DNA of 64,000 nucleotides from an uncultured Flavobacteriia bacterium (GCA_937975705.1 CALJTX010000048.1:1-64000); one strand, 5' to 3'. Positions 42,512 to 51,496 are shown, counted from the first letter of the stretch. A program made the numbers and translations. Notes: generated by a model from the letters alone, not told the origin.

Positions 42512-42540
42512 CAAAGATAAGAAAGAAATCAATAATACAA
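42512..42540 (-). promoter_or_regulatory. Promoter of tRNA-Leu
   Basis: Minus strand: TTG at 42540-42538, an 18-base spacer and TATCTTTG at 42519-42512, a full -33/-7 match. The processed 5' leader would be about 45 bases. It contains a short hairpin, ACCCC-TAC-GGGGT (42497-42509), next to the -7 element. Confidence 0.65.
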
Positions 42541-42566
42541 TAAGAGAAAAGAAAAAAATAAGCGGA

Positions 42567-43334
42567 TTACAGCGCTTTTTTTTGGAGTTGTGTGCGAATT
42601 TCTTTCATAAATGAGGACGCATAAACAAAACTTTCGATTTCAGGATTACTCGCGTTGATGATGGAGTGACGGTCGCCTTCCCACCATTTTTTACCCTGAT
42701 GAATGAATAGAATGTGGTCGCCGATTTCCATGACGCTGTTCATGTCGTGGGTAATCACTACGGTAGTGATTTGATATTCTTTTGTGATATCCTGAATGAG
42801 TTTATCGATGACAATTGAAGTCTTGGGATCAAGACCAGAATTGGGTTCATCGCAAAATAGGTAGCGCGGATTCATGGAAATGGCCCTTGCAATGCCGACG
42901 CGTTTTTGCATCCCGCCACTACATTCTGAAGGCATGAGTTTATTGCGACCCGCCAAATTAACGCGGTCTAGGCAGAAATCGGCGCGCGCTTGAATTTCTC
43001 CTTTGGTCATGTTGGTGAACATTTGGAGCGGGAACATGATGTTTTGCTCCACCGTCATGGAATCAAAAAGGGCTGCACCTTGAAAAAGCATGCCGATTTC
43101 TTGACGTATATGGCTGCGCTCGGTCCGGTCCATATCGGTAAAATTGCGCTTGTCGAATAAAATTTGACCTGCGTCGGCTTCATACAAACCCACAATGCAT
43201 TTGGCCAATACCGATTTTCCCTGTCCAGACTGCCCAATAATCAGGTTGACCTGTCCTTCTTCAAAAACATGATCGATGTCAAAAAGGACTTTTTGACCGT
43301 TGAAACTTTTGACGAGATTCTTGACTTCTATCAT
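42567..43334 (-). CDS. ABC transporter ATPase, MlaF-like
   Basis: ATP-binding subunit (255 residues) of a lipid-transport ABC system of the Mla/MCE type. Walker A is GQSGQGKSV at 34-42, the signature is SECSGGMQKRVGIARA near 137, and Walker B is YLFCDEPNSGLD near 160, followed by a switch His in VITHDMNSV. It overlaps the permease gene by four bases and is the second gene of the pair. No MCE-domain (MlaD-like) gene is adjacent, so the substrate-binding partner must be elsewhere. Expected role: phospholipid movement between outer and inner membrane. Confidence 0.9.
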   Translation of the reverse strand: MIEVKNLVKSFNGQKVLFDIDHVFEEGQVNLIIGQSGQGKSVLAKCIVGLYEADAGQILFDKRNFTDMDRTERSHIRQEIGMLFQGAALFDSMTVEQNIMFPLQMFTNMTKGEIQARADFCLDRVNLAGRNKLMPSECSGGMQKRVGIARAISMNPRYLFCDEPNSGLDPKTSIVIDKLIQDITKEYQITTVVITHDMNSVMEIGDHILFIHQGKKWWEGDRHSIINASNPEIESFVYASSFMKEIRTQLQKKAL

Positions 43335-44074
43335 GAGAGAAGCATGAGTTGGGTAAGAATAAAGTTGGCGATAAGAATAGCCACGCTACTGCTCACTACC
43401 GCTTGCGTAGACGCCTTCCCGACATCAAGTGAGCCTCCTTTGACATAATAACCGTAGAAAGAAGAAATACTCACGATCAAGAAACCAAAAACAAGGGTTT
43501 TGGTCAGCGCGTATGTAATGTGAAATGGGTTGAAAAAGGAACGAATACCTAAAATGTAGATCTCGGTGGTGGTGAGGTTGGAGACCAATAAAGCCAACCA
43601 GCCGCCAAACATAGACAGCGCCATGGAGAAGATCACTAAAACAGGGAAAAACACAAGTGCGGCGGTTATTTTGGGCAAGACCAAGAAATTTAGGGAATTG
43701 ACGCCCATGATTTCCAATGCATCGATTTGTTCAGTGACGCGTTTGGTGCCAATTTCTGAAGCGACATTGGACCCTACTTTCCCGGCTAAAATAAGGGAGA
43801 TAATGGTGGGTGAAAATTCCAAAATGGTACTCGATTGGGTAATGAAACCAACGGTGTAGTCTGGCAATAAGGGACTTTCCATGCTAGACGCAGTTTGCAA
43901 AGCGATTACCGCCCCCATAAAGGTGGACATAAGCGCTACAATTGGCAAGGAGTTGATGCCGATTTGATCTATTTCTAGGAAGGTGTGTTTGCGGAAAAAA
44001 CGCCAGCGGTCAGGTCGTGAAAAAACGACACTGAGCATGAGGATGTACTTACCGAACTGTTTGAGAAGATTCAC
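43331..44074 (-). CDS. ABC transporter permease, MlaE family
   Basis: A 247-residue permease with an N-terminal interfacial helix and about five membrane segments. The family signature EIGTKRVTEQIDALEIMGVN (MlaE/YrbE) lies near residues 115-135, with AGKVGSNVASE before it. The C terminus is hydrophobic, ending LILTQLMLLS-like. It is first in an operon with the MlaF-like ATPase. It is divergent from the SprT-like gene; only about 30 bases separate the starts. Confidence 0.92.
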   Translation of the reverse strand: MNLLKQFGKYILMLSVVFSRPDRWRFFRKHTFLEIDQIGINSLPIVALMSTFMGAVIALQTASSMESPLLPDYTVGFITQSSTILEFSPTIISLILAGKVGSNVASEIGTKRVTEQIDALEIMGVNSLNFLVLPKITAALVFFPVLVIFSMALSMFGGWLALLVSNLTTTEIYILGIRSFFNPFHITYALTKTLVFGFLIVSISSFYGYYVKGGSLDVGKASTQAVVSSSVAILIANFILTQLMLLS

Positions 44075-44091
44075 TACGCTAAATTAAACAT

Positions 44092-44099
44092 TATTTTTG
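44092..44099 (+). promoter_or_regulatory. Promoter -7 element directly before the SprT-like gene
   Basis: Reads TATTTTTG, exact TAnnTTTG, ending five bases before the ATG at 44105. Use of this element would give a leader of one or two bases. The nearest TTG (44061-44063) is 28 bases upstream. Confidence 0.4.
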
Positions 44100-44104
44100 T
44101 GGTC

Positions 44105-44725
44105 ATGCAGTCTAAAAGACAACACTTCATTGATACGCTTCAAAAATTTGTACCTGCAGATTTTGCTGCGTATTTAGCAGATTGCATTTTAGCCGCTGGC
44201 GTTCAGTTTAAAATTGTCCCCGGACGCAAAACCAAGCTCGGTGATTTTCGCACGCACCCCCTGCAAAGAAAGCCCATCATTACAGTCAATGGGGACCTCA
44301 ATCCGTACAGTTTTTTGATTACTGCTTTACACGAAATTGCCCACCTCGACACCTATCGGCAATACGGCTGGAAAGTGCCTGCACATGGGCTGGAGTGGAA
44401 AAACGCTTTCAGGCAGCGCTTGTTGCCTTTGTTGGAAAGCCGTGCCCTGCCTCCAGAGCTGCAGCGCGTGCTCGAAAAAAGTTTTGTGCGGCTAAAGGCA
44501 TCGAGCGGTGCCGATGTTCAGCTCAGTCGGGTCTTGCGGACCTTCGATCTAACGAACGACGTCTTATTAGAAACACTTCCTGCTAACGCGCAGTTCTTAC
44601 TGAACAACAAACGCTTCATTAAAGGCGAACTGCGCAGAACTCGTTATCTTTGTACCGAAATTGACACCAAGCGCATCTTTTTAATACACGCACTTGCTGC
44701 CATAACACCACTCTCACATGAATAG
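44105..44725 (+). CDS. SprT-like zinc metalloprotease-fold protein
   Basis: A 206-residue cytoplasmic protein with a SprT-like fold. The zinc motif HEIAHLDTYRQYG (HExxH, near residue 78) is followed by a third His candidate in VPAHGLEWKNAF about 20 residues on. The N-terminal half has beta strands around ITVNGDLNPYSF. The C-terminal zinc ribbon of full SprT is reduced: one Cys is seen in RTRYLCTEIDTKR. Eukaryotic relatives (Spartan) cut DNA-protein crosslinks; the bacterial role is unsettled. The ATG at 44105 is preferred to GTG at 44099, which overlaps the -7 element. It overlaps manC by eight bases. Confidence 0.85.
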   Translation: MQSKRQHFIDTLQKFVPADFAAYLADCILAAGVQFKIVPGRKTKLGDFRTHPLQRKPIITVNGDLNPYSFLITALHEIAHLDTYRQYGWKVPAHGLEWKNAFRQRLLPLLESRALPPELQRVLEKSFVRLKASSGADVQLSRVLRTFDLTNDVLLETLPANAQFLLNNKRFIKGELRRTRYLCTEIDTKRIFLIHALAAITPLSHE

Positions 44726-45785
44726 CAAACATACCTATGGCCTCATTATGGCTGGCGGCGTCGGAAGTCGTTTTTGGCCGCTTTCAACCGCCGAAAACCC
44801 AAAACAATTTTTGGATGTACTCGGTATTGGCAAGTCACTACTCAGACTCACGTTTGAACGCTTGCAAAAATTTATTCCTGCGGAACACATCTATATCCTC
44901 ACCAACACTTCTTATGAAGCTTTGGTCCTAGAACAACTTCCCGAACTCACGAGCAGTCAGGTCCTGTGTGAGCCAGAGCGCAAAAATACCGCGCCTTGTA
45001 TCGCTTACGCTGCAGCTAAAATTCACGCTATTGACCCTACAGCAACGCTACTTATTTCTCCTGCCGACCACCTGATCATCAATGAGGCGCGCTTCGAAGA
45101 AATTATCCGCACTGCCTGGCATACTGCCCAAGAAGACCAACTCGTCACGCTTGGCATTGAACCAACCAGGCCCGATACCGGCTATGGCTACATCGAGTTT
45201 GAAAAAACAGCACAAACTCAAAAAGGGAGTGCCTGCCCAGTACTGCAATTCAGAGAGAAACCAAACTTAGCAACCGCTGAAGAATTCCTACGCGCCGGCA
45301 ACTTTTATTGGAATGCGGGCATTTTTGTATGGAAGTCAGCGGTCATTCTCGCTGCACTTGCACAGCATCAATCCGATATTTACCAAATCTTTAGTGCCCA
45401 GCCCGAAATTTATGGCAGCACCCAAGAAATTGCTTTCCTAAAAGATGCGTTTGCCGCTTGCCCAGATATTTCCATTGACTTCGCTGTCATGGAAAAGGCA
45501 CAAAACGTCAGTATGGTGTTAGCCGACTTCGACTGGAGTGACCTCGGCACTTGGGGTAGCCTTACCACACACTTACACAAAGACGCACAGCAAAATTCAA
45601 TTATTGGTCAAAATGTATTTGCATTTGATTCCAACAATTGTTTGGTCAATGTGCCGAAAGATAAAACTGTACTACTAGATGGCCTTCAGGACTACATCGT
45701 TGTAGATACTGCCGACAAACTCATGGTATTAAAGCTCAGCAACGAGCAAAAGCTCAAAGAATACCTCAAAGCCATGGGGCTTTAA
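44718..45785 (+). CDS. manC: Mannose-1-phosphate guanylyltransferase
   Basis: Makes GDP-mannose from mannose-1-phosphate and GTP for envelope polysaccharides; 355 residues. The nucleotide-binding motif MAGGVGSRFWPLSTAENPKQ lies near residue 11, with EPERKNTAPCIAYAA near 92, LISPADHLI near 118, and FREKPNLATAEEFL and NFYWNAGIFVW downstream. There is no C-terminal isomerase cupin, so this is the single-function form. No other GDP-sugar genes are adjacent. It forms an operon with the SprT-like gene and probably dusB. Confidence 0.93.
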   Translation: MNSKHTYGLIMAGGVGSRFWPLSTAENPKQFLDVLGIGKSLLRLTFERLQKFIPAEHIYILTNTSYEALVLEQLPELTSSQVLCEPERKNTAPCIAYAAAKIHAIDPTATLLISPADHLIINEARFEEIIRTAWHTAQEDQLVTLGIEPTRPDTGYGYIEFEKTAQTQKGSACPVLQFREKPNLATAEEFLRAGNFYWNAGIFVWKSAVILAALAQHQSDIYQIFSAQPEIYGSTQEIAFLKDAFAACPDISIDFAVMEKAQNVSMVLADFDWSDLGTWGSLTTHLHKDAQQNSIIGQNVFAFDSNNCLVNVPKDKTVLLDGLQDYIVVDTADKLMVLKLSNEQKLKEYLKAMGL

Positions 45786-45798
45786 ATTGTAGCAAAAA

Positions 45799-46791
45799 AT
45801 GGTTAAAATTCGCAATATCGAACTCGGTGATTTTCCTTTGCTTTTAGCACCCATGGAAGATGTCAGTGATCCGCCTTTTCGGGCACTCTGCAAACAATAC
45901 GGTGCAGACCTCATGTACACCGAATTCATCTCCTCAGAAGGACTCATTCGCGACGCCGCAAAAAGCCGTCAAAAGCTGGATATTTTTGAATACGAACGCC
46001 CGATAGGCATCCAAATTTTTGGTTCCGAAACCGAAAGCATGGTGCAATCTGCTCAAATCATTGAAGCCGTGCAGCCAGACCTCATCGATATCAATTATGG
46101 TTGCCCGGTCAAAAAAGTGACCTGCAAAGGAGCTGGAGCAGGTTTGTTACAAGACATCCCGAAGATGGTCAGACTCACCAAAGAAATCGTGAATGCCACT
46201 AAACTTCCGGTAACCGTCAAAACACGCTTGGGCTGGGATGACGACACCAAAAATGTAGTTGACGCCGCAGAACGCCTTCAAGACATTGGCATCGAAGCCA
46301 TCTCAATACACGGCCGCACCAGAAAACAAATGTACAAGGGCGAGGCAGATTGGTCTTTGATTGCAGAAGTCAAAAACAATCCACGCATGCACATACCCGT
46401 TTTTGGCAATGGCGACATCGATAGCCCAGAAAAAGCACTAACTTACAAGAATCGCTACGGCGTAGATGGTGTCATGATTGGACGCGCATCTATTGGCTAC
46501 CCCTGGATTTTTAGAGAAATCAAACATTATGTCCAAACTGGCGAAACACTCGCGGGCCCTACCCTAGCTGAACGCGTTTTGGCCTGCAGAGAGCATTTAT
46601 TAATGAGCATCAAGTGGAAAGGGCCGAAATTAGGCATAGCTGAAATGAAGCGCCACTACACCAATTACTTCAAAGGAATTTCACATTTCAAAGATTACCG
46701 CACCCGTTTGGTAACCACTGCAGAACTCGATGAAATTTTAGGAATCCTTTCATATATCGAAGACCATCAAGACGAATTTATTTTCGCTTGA
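45799..46791 (+). CDS. dusB: tRNA-dihydrouridine synthase DusB
   Basis: FMN-dependent reduction of uridine to dihydrouridine in the tRNA D loop; 330 residues. TIM-barrel motifs: LAPMEDVSDPPFRAL at the N terminus, INYGCPVKKVTCKGAGAGLL near 96 with the catalytic Cys in GCP, VTVKTRLGWDD near 140, ISIHGRTRKQMYKG near 172 and FGNGDIDSPEKA near 200. A C-terminal helical tRNA-binding domain completes it. It lies 13 bases after manC and converges on the next gene with an 11-base gap. Confidence 0.94.
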   Translation: MVKIRNIELGDFPLLLAPMEDVSDPPFRALCKQYGADLMYTEFISSEGLIRDAAKSRQKLDIFEYERPIGIQIFGSETESMVQSAQIIEAVQPDLIDINYGCPVKKVTCKGAGAGLLQDIPKMVRLTKEIVNATKLPVTVKTRLGWDDDTKNVVDAAERLQDIGIEAISIHGRTRKQMYKGEADWSLIAEVKNNPRMHIPVFGNGDIDSPEKALTYKNRYGVDGVMIGRASIGYPWIFREIKHYVQTGETLAGPTLAERVLACREHLLMSIKWKGPKLGIAEMKRHYTNYFKGISHFKDYRTRLVTTAELDEILGILSYIEDHQDEFIFA

Positions 46792-46802
46792 TTTAATCCT
46801 GA

Positions 46803-48131
46803 CTAAATAAGTTTATTGCGTCTAAGGATTGATCTGACTGGTACTTGTAGGCTACCAAATATTTCGTAGCGCGTCAGTTGATCAATTTTGAAATAATACT
46901 TGGTTCCTTTATATTTCCACAAGACCTGATTTTGCTTGCTGCGCACCACACGTGGCGAAACCGCTGCCGAAAAGTATTGGTAATAAGGACCAGATTTTTG
47001 GAAATGCAATAAAGGGGAAAACAAAAAGCGATAGCCATTTTCATCTTCGCGGAGCAAACCTTTTTGGGCCAGTTTGCCAATAAATTGTGGTGCGGCTCTA
47101 TTCAGAGAGGCCAAGACCGAAAACCCAGCAACGGTATCGTAGCGCAAACGCTCCACTTCTGTCTCGTTGAAGTCGTCGTCTAGAATGGTTTCAATAAAAC
47201 GGACTTCCTGAATTTGCTTCCCTCCTTCTTGATAGACCAAATCGCCGTTCCAAGCTGCCATAAAGCGCTCAAAAGGAAAGCCAATTTTACGGCTCAACTG
47301 GGCAAGCTGTACGTAGACAGAGTCTTGTTTTTGCTGCTTGAATTCACGGACGTCTAAATGGATATCAATAAGGCGGTCGGTCTGAAGATCGCTCTTGTAA
47401 CTTAGACCTGAGCGCTTGAGCGAAAAATAAAGTGGCGTGCGCTTTTTGATATAGCTCTTGAGGCGAAAACCAAGTGAATCGCTGTCGTGGGCGAACATGG
47501 CTGTTTGGATATCAAAGCGTTTCAATTTTGGCCAATTGGCGTAAATGACGAGGTGTTCGTTTCTGAATTGTTTCTGCTTTAAAAACTGCCTCCAAACTTT
47601 TTGCTGTGAGCCGTAATGCGCAGAAACCACATGATTGAGGGTACGGATAAAATCGTTGCCTTGATAAATAAGCGCGTAATCTTTGCCATAATGCAAATAG
47701 GACTGCTCTTTTTGGATGTAGTAAAATTTATTGCCGCCTACCATGGAGTCTTGTAGCGCGGCAAACTTAGACAAACGCTCCATTCCGATTTGAACTTTAG
47801 AGGAGTCTGTCAGGCGAATAAGCGCACCCCAATTGCCGTTTTCATTGGCAAAAAGATAAAGATTGGATTCGAGGTCTATGCCGTACTGCTTGCCTTGGCC
47901 CAAGAGAAACTCATAGGTAGTGAAGTCTCGCATCGAGAGCTTGTTGTATTGAAGCAGCGAATTGGTTTCTTTGGCAAGCTCCAAAATATTGGCTTTGGCC
48001 AAGAAATCAGCACTCGGAAGCCGATCGAGCAAACGAGGTGTTTTGGGTTGCTCAAACAAAAAGGACTTGACAAACAATACCAAACCTAAACTGCCGGCGA
48101 TCAAGACGAGTGTCAGGAACTTGCGGTACAT
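46803..48131 (-). CDS. Uncharacterised membrane-anchored protein, related to its upstream neighbour
   Basis: A 442-residue protein with one N-terminal membrane segment (LTLVLIAGSLGLVLFVKSFL) and a large extracytoplasmic part. It shares a layout with the preceding gene: ADFLAKANILELAKETN..., then a YEFLLGQGKQYGIDL motif, then a strand-rich NLYLFANENGNWGALIRL. The neighbour has YEFMSEVHQELF and LNLFYGKSNTHELTGFTFG at corresponding places. This points to a tandem duplication of a DUF4836/DUF3352-like family (inferred by eye). Function unknown. Four bases separate it from the upstream gene's stop. Confidence 0.78.
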   Translation of the reverse strand: MYRKFLTLVLIAGSLGLVLFVKSFLFEQPKTPRLLDRLPSADFLAKANILELAKETNSLLQYNKLSMRDFTTYEFLLGQGKQYGIDLESNLYLFANENGNWGALIRLTDSSKVQIGMERLSKFAALQDSMVGGNKFYYIQKEQSYLHYGKDYALIYQGNDFIRTLNHVVSAHYGSQQKVWRQFLKQKQFRNEHLVIYANWPKLKRFDIQTAMFAHDSDSLGFRLKSYIKKRTPLYFSLKRSGLSYKSDLQTDRLIDIHLDVREFKQQKQDSVYVQLAQLSRKIGFPFERFMAAWNGDLVYQEGGKQIQEVRFIETILDDDFNETEVERLRYDTVAGFSVLASLNRAAPQFIGKLAQKGLLREDENGYRFLFSPLLHFQKSGPYYQYFSAAVSPRVVRSKQNQVLWKYKGTKYYFKIDQLTRYEIFGSLQVPVRSILRRNKLI

Positions 48132-48134
48132 TGC

Positions 48135-50003
48135 TTAAGGATTCAATGTGTAAATGAGGTAAAGCGAATTGACGAGATCAAGCAAGTGCTTGCCTGTAGA
48201 TTCTGTACCTTCAAAACTATAACTGATTTTAAAGGTGGTGTGTTCGGTATTTGTCTCCGATGAAGTGAGTGTAATTTGACCCGACTTGCCCTTCAAAGAC
48301 GAAACGATTTCTGCATTGCGGGGCGTAAGCACTTCTGTTGGAAAGCCATCGAGCGTTTTTGGAATGTCGACGGAACCGTACATAAAACCACTTTGTTTGG
48401 CTGCTTTGCATTGTTTTTTACCCAACGCCCCTTTGCCATAACCTTTCGGGTGCAATCTGGCGAGGTCTTCGTCGTTGGTAAAAATAAGTAGCTTTCCGGT
48501 ATTGATAATATACAGCGGCGCAGCATCTAAAATGGCGTTGTCTATGCGCCAGTAATTTTCAAAACGTTGGACGCGAGAGCTCAAACGCGACATGTGTTTG
48601 AGTACCAACTCGGGTACATCGGCACGTGCGGTAGAGAAGCCGAGCGTAAAAATGGGCATTTCTGCTTCTGTCTCGGTTTCGGTTTCTTGGTAAGCAAAAG
48701 TTTCTTCGTCGTAAGAGAATTCAATTTTCTTGGTTTTGACTTTTTTAATGCCGTTGAAGGTACCAAACATGCTGCCTTTATAGGTATCAAACAGCGCCTC
48801 TTTATTGATGAATTCATTGAGTAACTCTAAGGTGAGTACATTCATGGCAATTTGCGCGTTCTTCTCATCGCTAAGCAAGGGTAGTAAAACTTTATATGCT
48901 TGTTCGTAAGCTTGCTCAAGGTTGATGTTGTAAGTAAAGTAAGCCGGACTTTCAGCAGGGATATAAGCCAATACATTTTGGTCAAATTTGGCATCGTTCA
49001 TTTGGGAATAGATACTGCCAAGTGCTGGGCCATATTGGGCCTCCACTTCAAAATCCACTTGGTTGTCTCTTAAAAAGAGATCGCCGAGAATGACATTTCC
49101 TGCGTAGAGTTCTTGGATATCCTTGTAGAGCGAAGGCAAAACGGTCTGAAAATACCACAAGCCTTCTGACTTATCTAGATTGCGGGCGTTGTCTAGGTAG
49201 AATACACCTTCTGCGTTGTGCGTAAGTTGGGCTGCAAAACGTGGGTCAAAATTGTATAGGTTGATGCCTTTCACGAAAATTTCGTCGATGACACGTGTCA
49301 ATTCTGCTTGTTGCAGCATGACCTGCACGCTATCGCGGAGCTCATAGTAGTTTTTAACCGCCGGATTTTCTGTAGCCTCTGGAAAAACATTGGTATTTGG
49401 GTTGTCTTCGAAGGTTTGTTCATCAAGAATTTGCTCTTCTTGTGGTGCTTCTTCAAAGAAGTCAAACGGCATTTCGTTTCCTCTTGCATACCAAATGGAG
49501 TCTGTGACGGCGTCGATGTGCTCCATTGTTGGCTCAATTCGGATCAGAATTGCTTTGTTGTCATAGATCAGTAATTGATTAAAGAAAGTGCCGTAAATCT
49601 CTAACCCAGTTAGGGGGCTTTCTACCACCTGAAAATCGTCGAAGACCTCAAATAAAGCCGTTTTATTGGCTACACCAAATGTAAAGCCAGTGAGCTCATG
49701 GGTATTGGATTTTCCGTAAAATAAATTCAGGCGCTGGTTAAAGTCAAGTCCGGCATCTTTGAGGGTTTTACCCGAAGTAGAGCCATCGAAAAGTTCTTGG
49801 TGCACCTCAGACATGAATTCGTAATTCACGAGGTCGTCCATGGAGATTTTTTGCAATAAGCTGATGTTATTGATACTGAAAACCGTGACAGCATCTTTTG
49901 GTAGCAATTGCTCAGATTGAATTGACTGTAATTGGGCTTGGGTAGCGGTACAAATGAGTGTGGTGCTTACCAAACCCAATACCATCTTGAAAAGTTGACT
50001 CAC
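48135..50003 (-). CDS. Uncharacterised exported protein, DUF4836-like
   Basis: A 622-residue protein. A GTG at 50003 is proposed as start: it gives a signal peptide with a positive n-region ((M)SQLFKMVLGLVSTTLICTAT, then QAQ). The ATG at 49985 would leave a short peptide with no positive charge, and the frame upstream of 50003 overlaps the preceding gene. The mature N terminus SEQLLPKDAVTVFSINN resembles DUF4836 lipoproteins of Bacteroidota. The central acidic linker (EEAPQEEQILDEQTFEDN) divides two beta-rich halves. It is related in layout to the next gene. Role unknown; a periplasmic location is inferred. Confidence 0.78.
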   Translation of the reverse strand: MSQLFKMVLGLVSTTLICTATQAQLQSIQSEQLLPKDAVTVFSINNISLLQKISMDDLVNYEFMSEVHQELFDGSTSGKTLKDAGLDFNQRLNLFYGKSNTHELTGFTFGVANKTALFEVFDDFQVVESPLTGLEIYGTFFNQLLIYDNKAILIRIEPTMEHIDAVTDSIWYARGNEMPFDFFEEAPQEEQILDEQTFEDNPNTNVFPEATENPAVKNYYELRDSVQVMLQQAELTRVIDEIFVKGINLYNFDPRFAAQLTHNAEGVFYLDNARNLDKSEGLWYFQTVLPSLYKDIQELYAGNVILGDLFLRDNQVDFEVEAQYGPALGSIYSQMNDAKFDQNVLAYIPAESPAYFTYNINLEQAYEQAYKVLLPLLSDEKNAQIAMNVLTLELLNEFINKEALFDTYKGSMFGTFNGIKKVKTKKIEFSYDEETFAYQETETETEAEMPIFTLGFSTARADVPELVLKHMSRLSSRVQRFENYWRIDNAILDAAPLYIINTGKLLIFTNDEDLARLHPKGYGKGALGKKQCKAAKQSGFMYGSVDIPKTLDGFPTEVLTPRNAEIVSSLKGKSGQITLTSSETNTEHTTFKISYSFEGTESTGKHLLDLVNSLYLIYTLNP

Positions 50004-50046
50004 GCGATAGAAATTATAGAACGAAGTTAAGCATAATCCGTGATTC

Positions 50047-50712
50047 TCATCTCGGAGTGAGCACAATTGTGTTGTCTAGCAAATGTTGGTTTTCCTTCAA
50101 ATCAAAAGTATTGGTCCGGACCATCACGGCAAGCTGATTTTTACTGAGTGTTCCCAACTTATTTTCAAAAGATGCAACTGGGCGTTCAAAGCGCGCAATG
50201 GAGGTGTAGACGCCTTCTTTGAGTAGCTCTGCATCTTCTAATTTGTAATTCTTGATTTGCTGGGTAATGTAAGATGGAATGCTGCGCACTAAGGTATTGC
50301 CATCCCAACTGAGCCAAAATTGATCTGCTGAGGTGCTTATCTTTTCATTGGAGATTTGAGCGATACTGAGCTTGATCCCGTCTTGAAGATTTCGAATACT
50401 GCTGAAATCGCAGGAAAACTTAAAGATGAAATCGGTGTAGTTTTCTTCTACCAAAACATTTGAAATGCCCACTTGCGCATCTAAAATGCGCACGAATTCA
50501 TTGATTTTTGCGCTGATTTGCGCTTTGCTTGGCACGGGCTTTCCGTCAAGGCTATCTAAGGCTAAAATTGAATTGACTTTGACCTTGCTTGCACTTAAAT
50601 TTATTTTGTAGCGCAGCGTGCCCGAACCATCGTTGTTGAGCGTGAGGTCATCGGAAATTTCAATACATGCTGAGAACAGACCGATCAATAAAAAAACAAG
50701 GAAATATTTCAT
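50047..50712 (-). CDS. Uncharacterised lipoprotein
   Basis: A 221-residue lipoprotein: MKYFLVFLLIGLFSAC, lipobox FSAC, Cys16. The mature protein is beta-rich and begins IEISDDLTLNNDGSGTLRYK, a pattern seen in small Bacteroidota lipoproteins. It is the first gene of a three-gene run with the two large exported proteins downstream and ends 43 bases before the GTG start of the next. An exact -7 element lies 27 bases upstream of its ATG. Function unknown. Confidence 0.82.
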   Translation of the reverse strand: MKYFLVFLLIGLFSACIEISDDLTLNNDGSGTLRYKINLSASKVKVNSILALDSLDGKPVPSKAQISAKINEFVRILDAQVGISNVLVEENYTDFIFKFSCDFSSIRNLQDGIKLSIAQISNEKISTSADQFWLSWDGNTLVRSIPSYITQQIKNYKLEDAELLKEGVYTSIARFERPVASFENKLGTLSKNQLAVMVRTNTFDLKENQHLLDNTIVLTPR

Positions 50713-50738
50713 GTGTGTGCGCTATGCAATTGTGATGC

Positions 50739-50746
50739 CAAAGTTA
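50739..50746 (-). promoter_or_regulatory. Promoter -7 element of the lipoprotein/DUF4836-like cluster
   Basis: Minus strand reads TAACTTTG, exact TAnnTTTG, with a leader of about 22 bases to the lipoprotein ATG. It overlaps the stop codon of the SRAP gene. No -33 TTG at normal spacing. Confidence 0.45.
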
Positions 50747-51454
50747 GTCAAATAAGCCTTTTTGTACAGCTAAATTGTTGCAATATCTTTGGCTCACTTC
50801 AGGAGTATTCGCATGTGGTCCTAAAAGCACCTTTTTATCTATTTCCCAAGCTTCTAAGTCAATGTGTGTTCTATCAGAAACCTGAGACATGGTGAGCGCG
50901 CCATTTAACCAACCTATTTCTTCATCTGGCGACAGCATAAGGGGCATGCGCTGCTTGGTATTGTGTATTTCAGCCATCAATTGGTTGGCTGCAGTCGTGA
51001 GCATGGTAAAGGTTTGTTCAAATGCACCTGTTGACGGATTCAACCAAGTGTCATACAGCCCTGCGATAGAAAAAACAGGTTGTTGAACATCTCTAATAAA
51101 ATAAGGGATCTTGGTCTTACCTTGGGTTTGCCATTCAAAAAACCCAGACGAGGGAATCAGACAACGGTTTGATTGCACCAAGTGTTTGTAAGAAGCCTTT
51201 TCTGTACACGTTTCAATGCGTGCATTGAGTGTTTTGGCTGCAAATTCCATCCAGTTGGCACCACCATACCAATTGGGTAAAAGCCCCCAACGCATTTGTT
51301 GGAGGACCGCGTCATTGGTGACGATTTGCCAATTAGGAAACTGAAAACCCGAAGCAAAATAATGAGTCAACTCAGTTGGCTTTCCAGGCACCAATTTGCC
51401 ATAGCGCTCTGCAAGTTGCAGGGTTGTAGAAGTAGACGAATTACTGTAACACAT
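50744..51454 (-). CDS. yedK: SRAP-domain protein (YedK/HMCES)
   Basis: A 236-residue protein that forms a thiazolidine crosslink with abasic sites in single-stranded DNA through Cys2 and so shields them. All key positions are present: Met-Cys at the N terminus (MCYSN), AKTLNARIET for the catalytic Asn near residue 74, SSGFFEWQ with the Glu near 108, and the active-site His in EIHNTKQRMPLML near 165. The N terminus is exact only if Met1 is removed, as in other SRAP proteins. An exact -7 element abuts the start codon. It is a single gene after the groL terminators. Confidence 0.94.
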   Translation of the reverse strand: MCYSNSSTSTTLQLAERYGKLVPGKPTELTHYFASGFQFPNWQIVTNDAVLQQMRWGLLPNWYGGANWMEFAAKTLNARIETCTEKASYKHLVQSNRCLIPSSGFFEWQTQGKTKIPYFIRDVQQPVFSIAGLYDTWLNPSTGAFEQTFTMLTTAANQLMAEIHNTKQRMPLMLSPDEEIGWLNGALTMSQVSDRTHIDLEAWEIDKKVLLGPHANTPEVSQRYCNNLAVQKGLFD

Positions 51455-51458
51455 CGCT

Positions 51459-51466
51459 CAAATTTA
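51459..51466 (-). promoter_or_regulatory. Promoter -7 element directly before the SRAP gene
   Basis: Minus strand reads TAAATTTG, exact TAnnTTTG, with its last base five positions from the ATG at 51454, implying a leader of a base or two. No -33 TTG; the region upstream is the groL terminator hairpin. Confidence 0.4.
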
Positions 51467-51478
51467 AGCAAAAAAGAA

Positions 51479-51496
51479 AGCCACCCGAAGGTGGCT
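51479..51496 (-). terminator. Second terminator after groL, C(UUCG)G loop
   Basis: Minus strand reads AGCCACC, TTCG, GGTGGCT followed by TTCTTTTTT. It is a 7-bp stem with a C(UUCG)G loop, and its core is identical to the terminator at 38693-38714. Confidence 0.8.
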
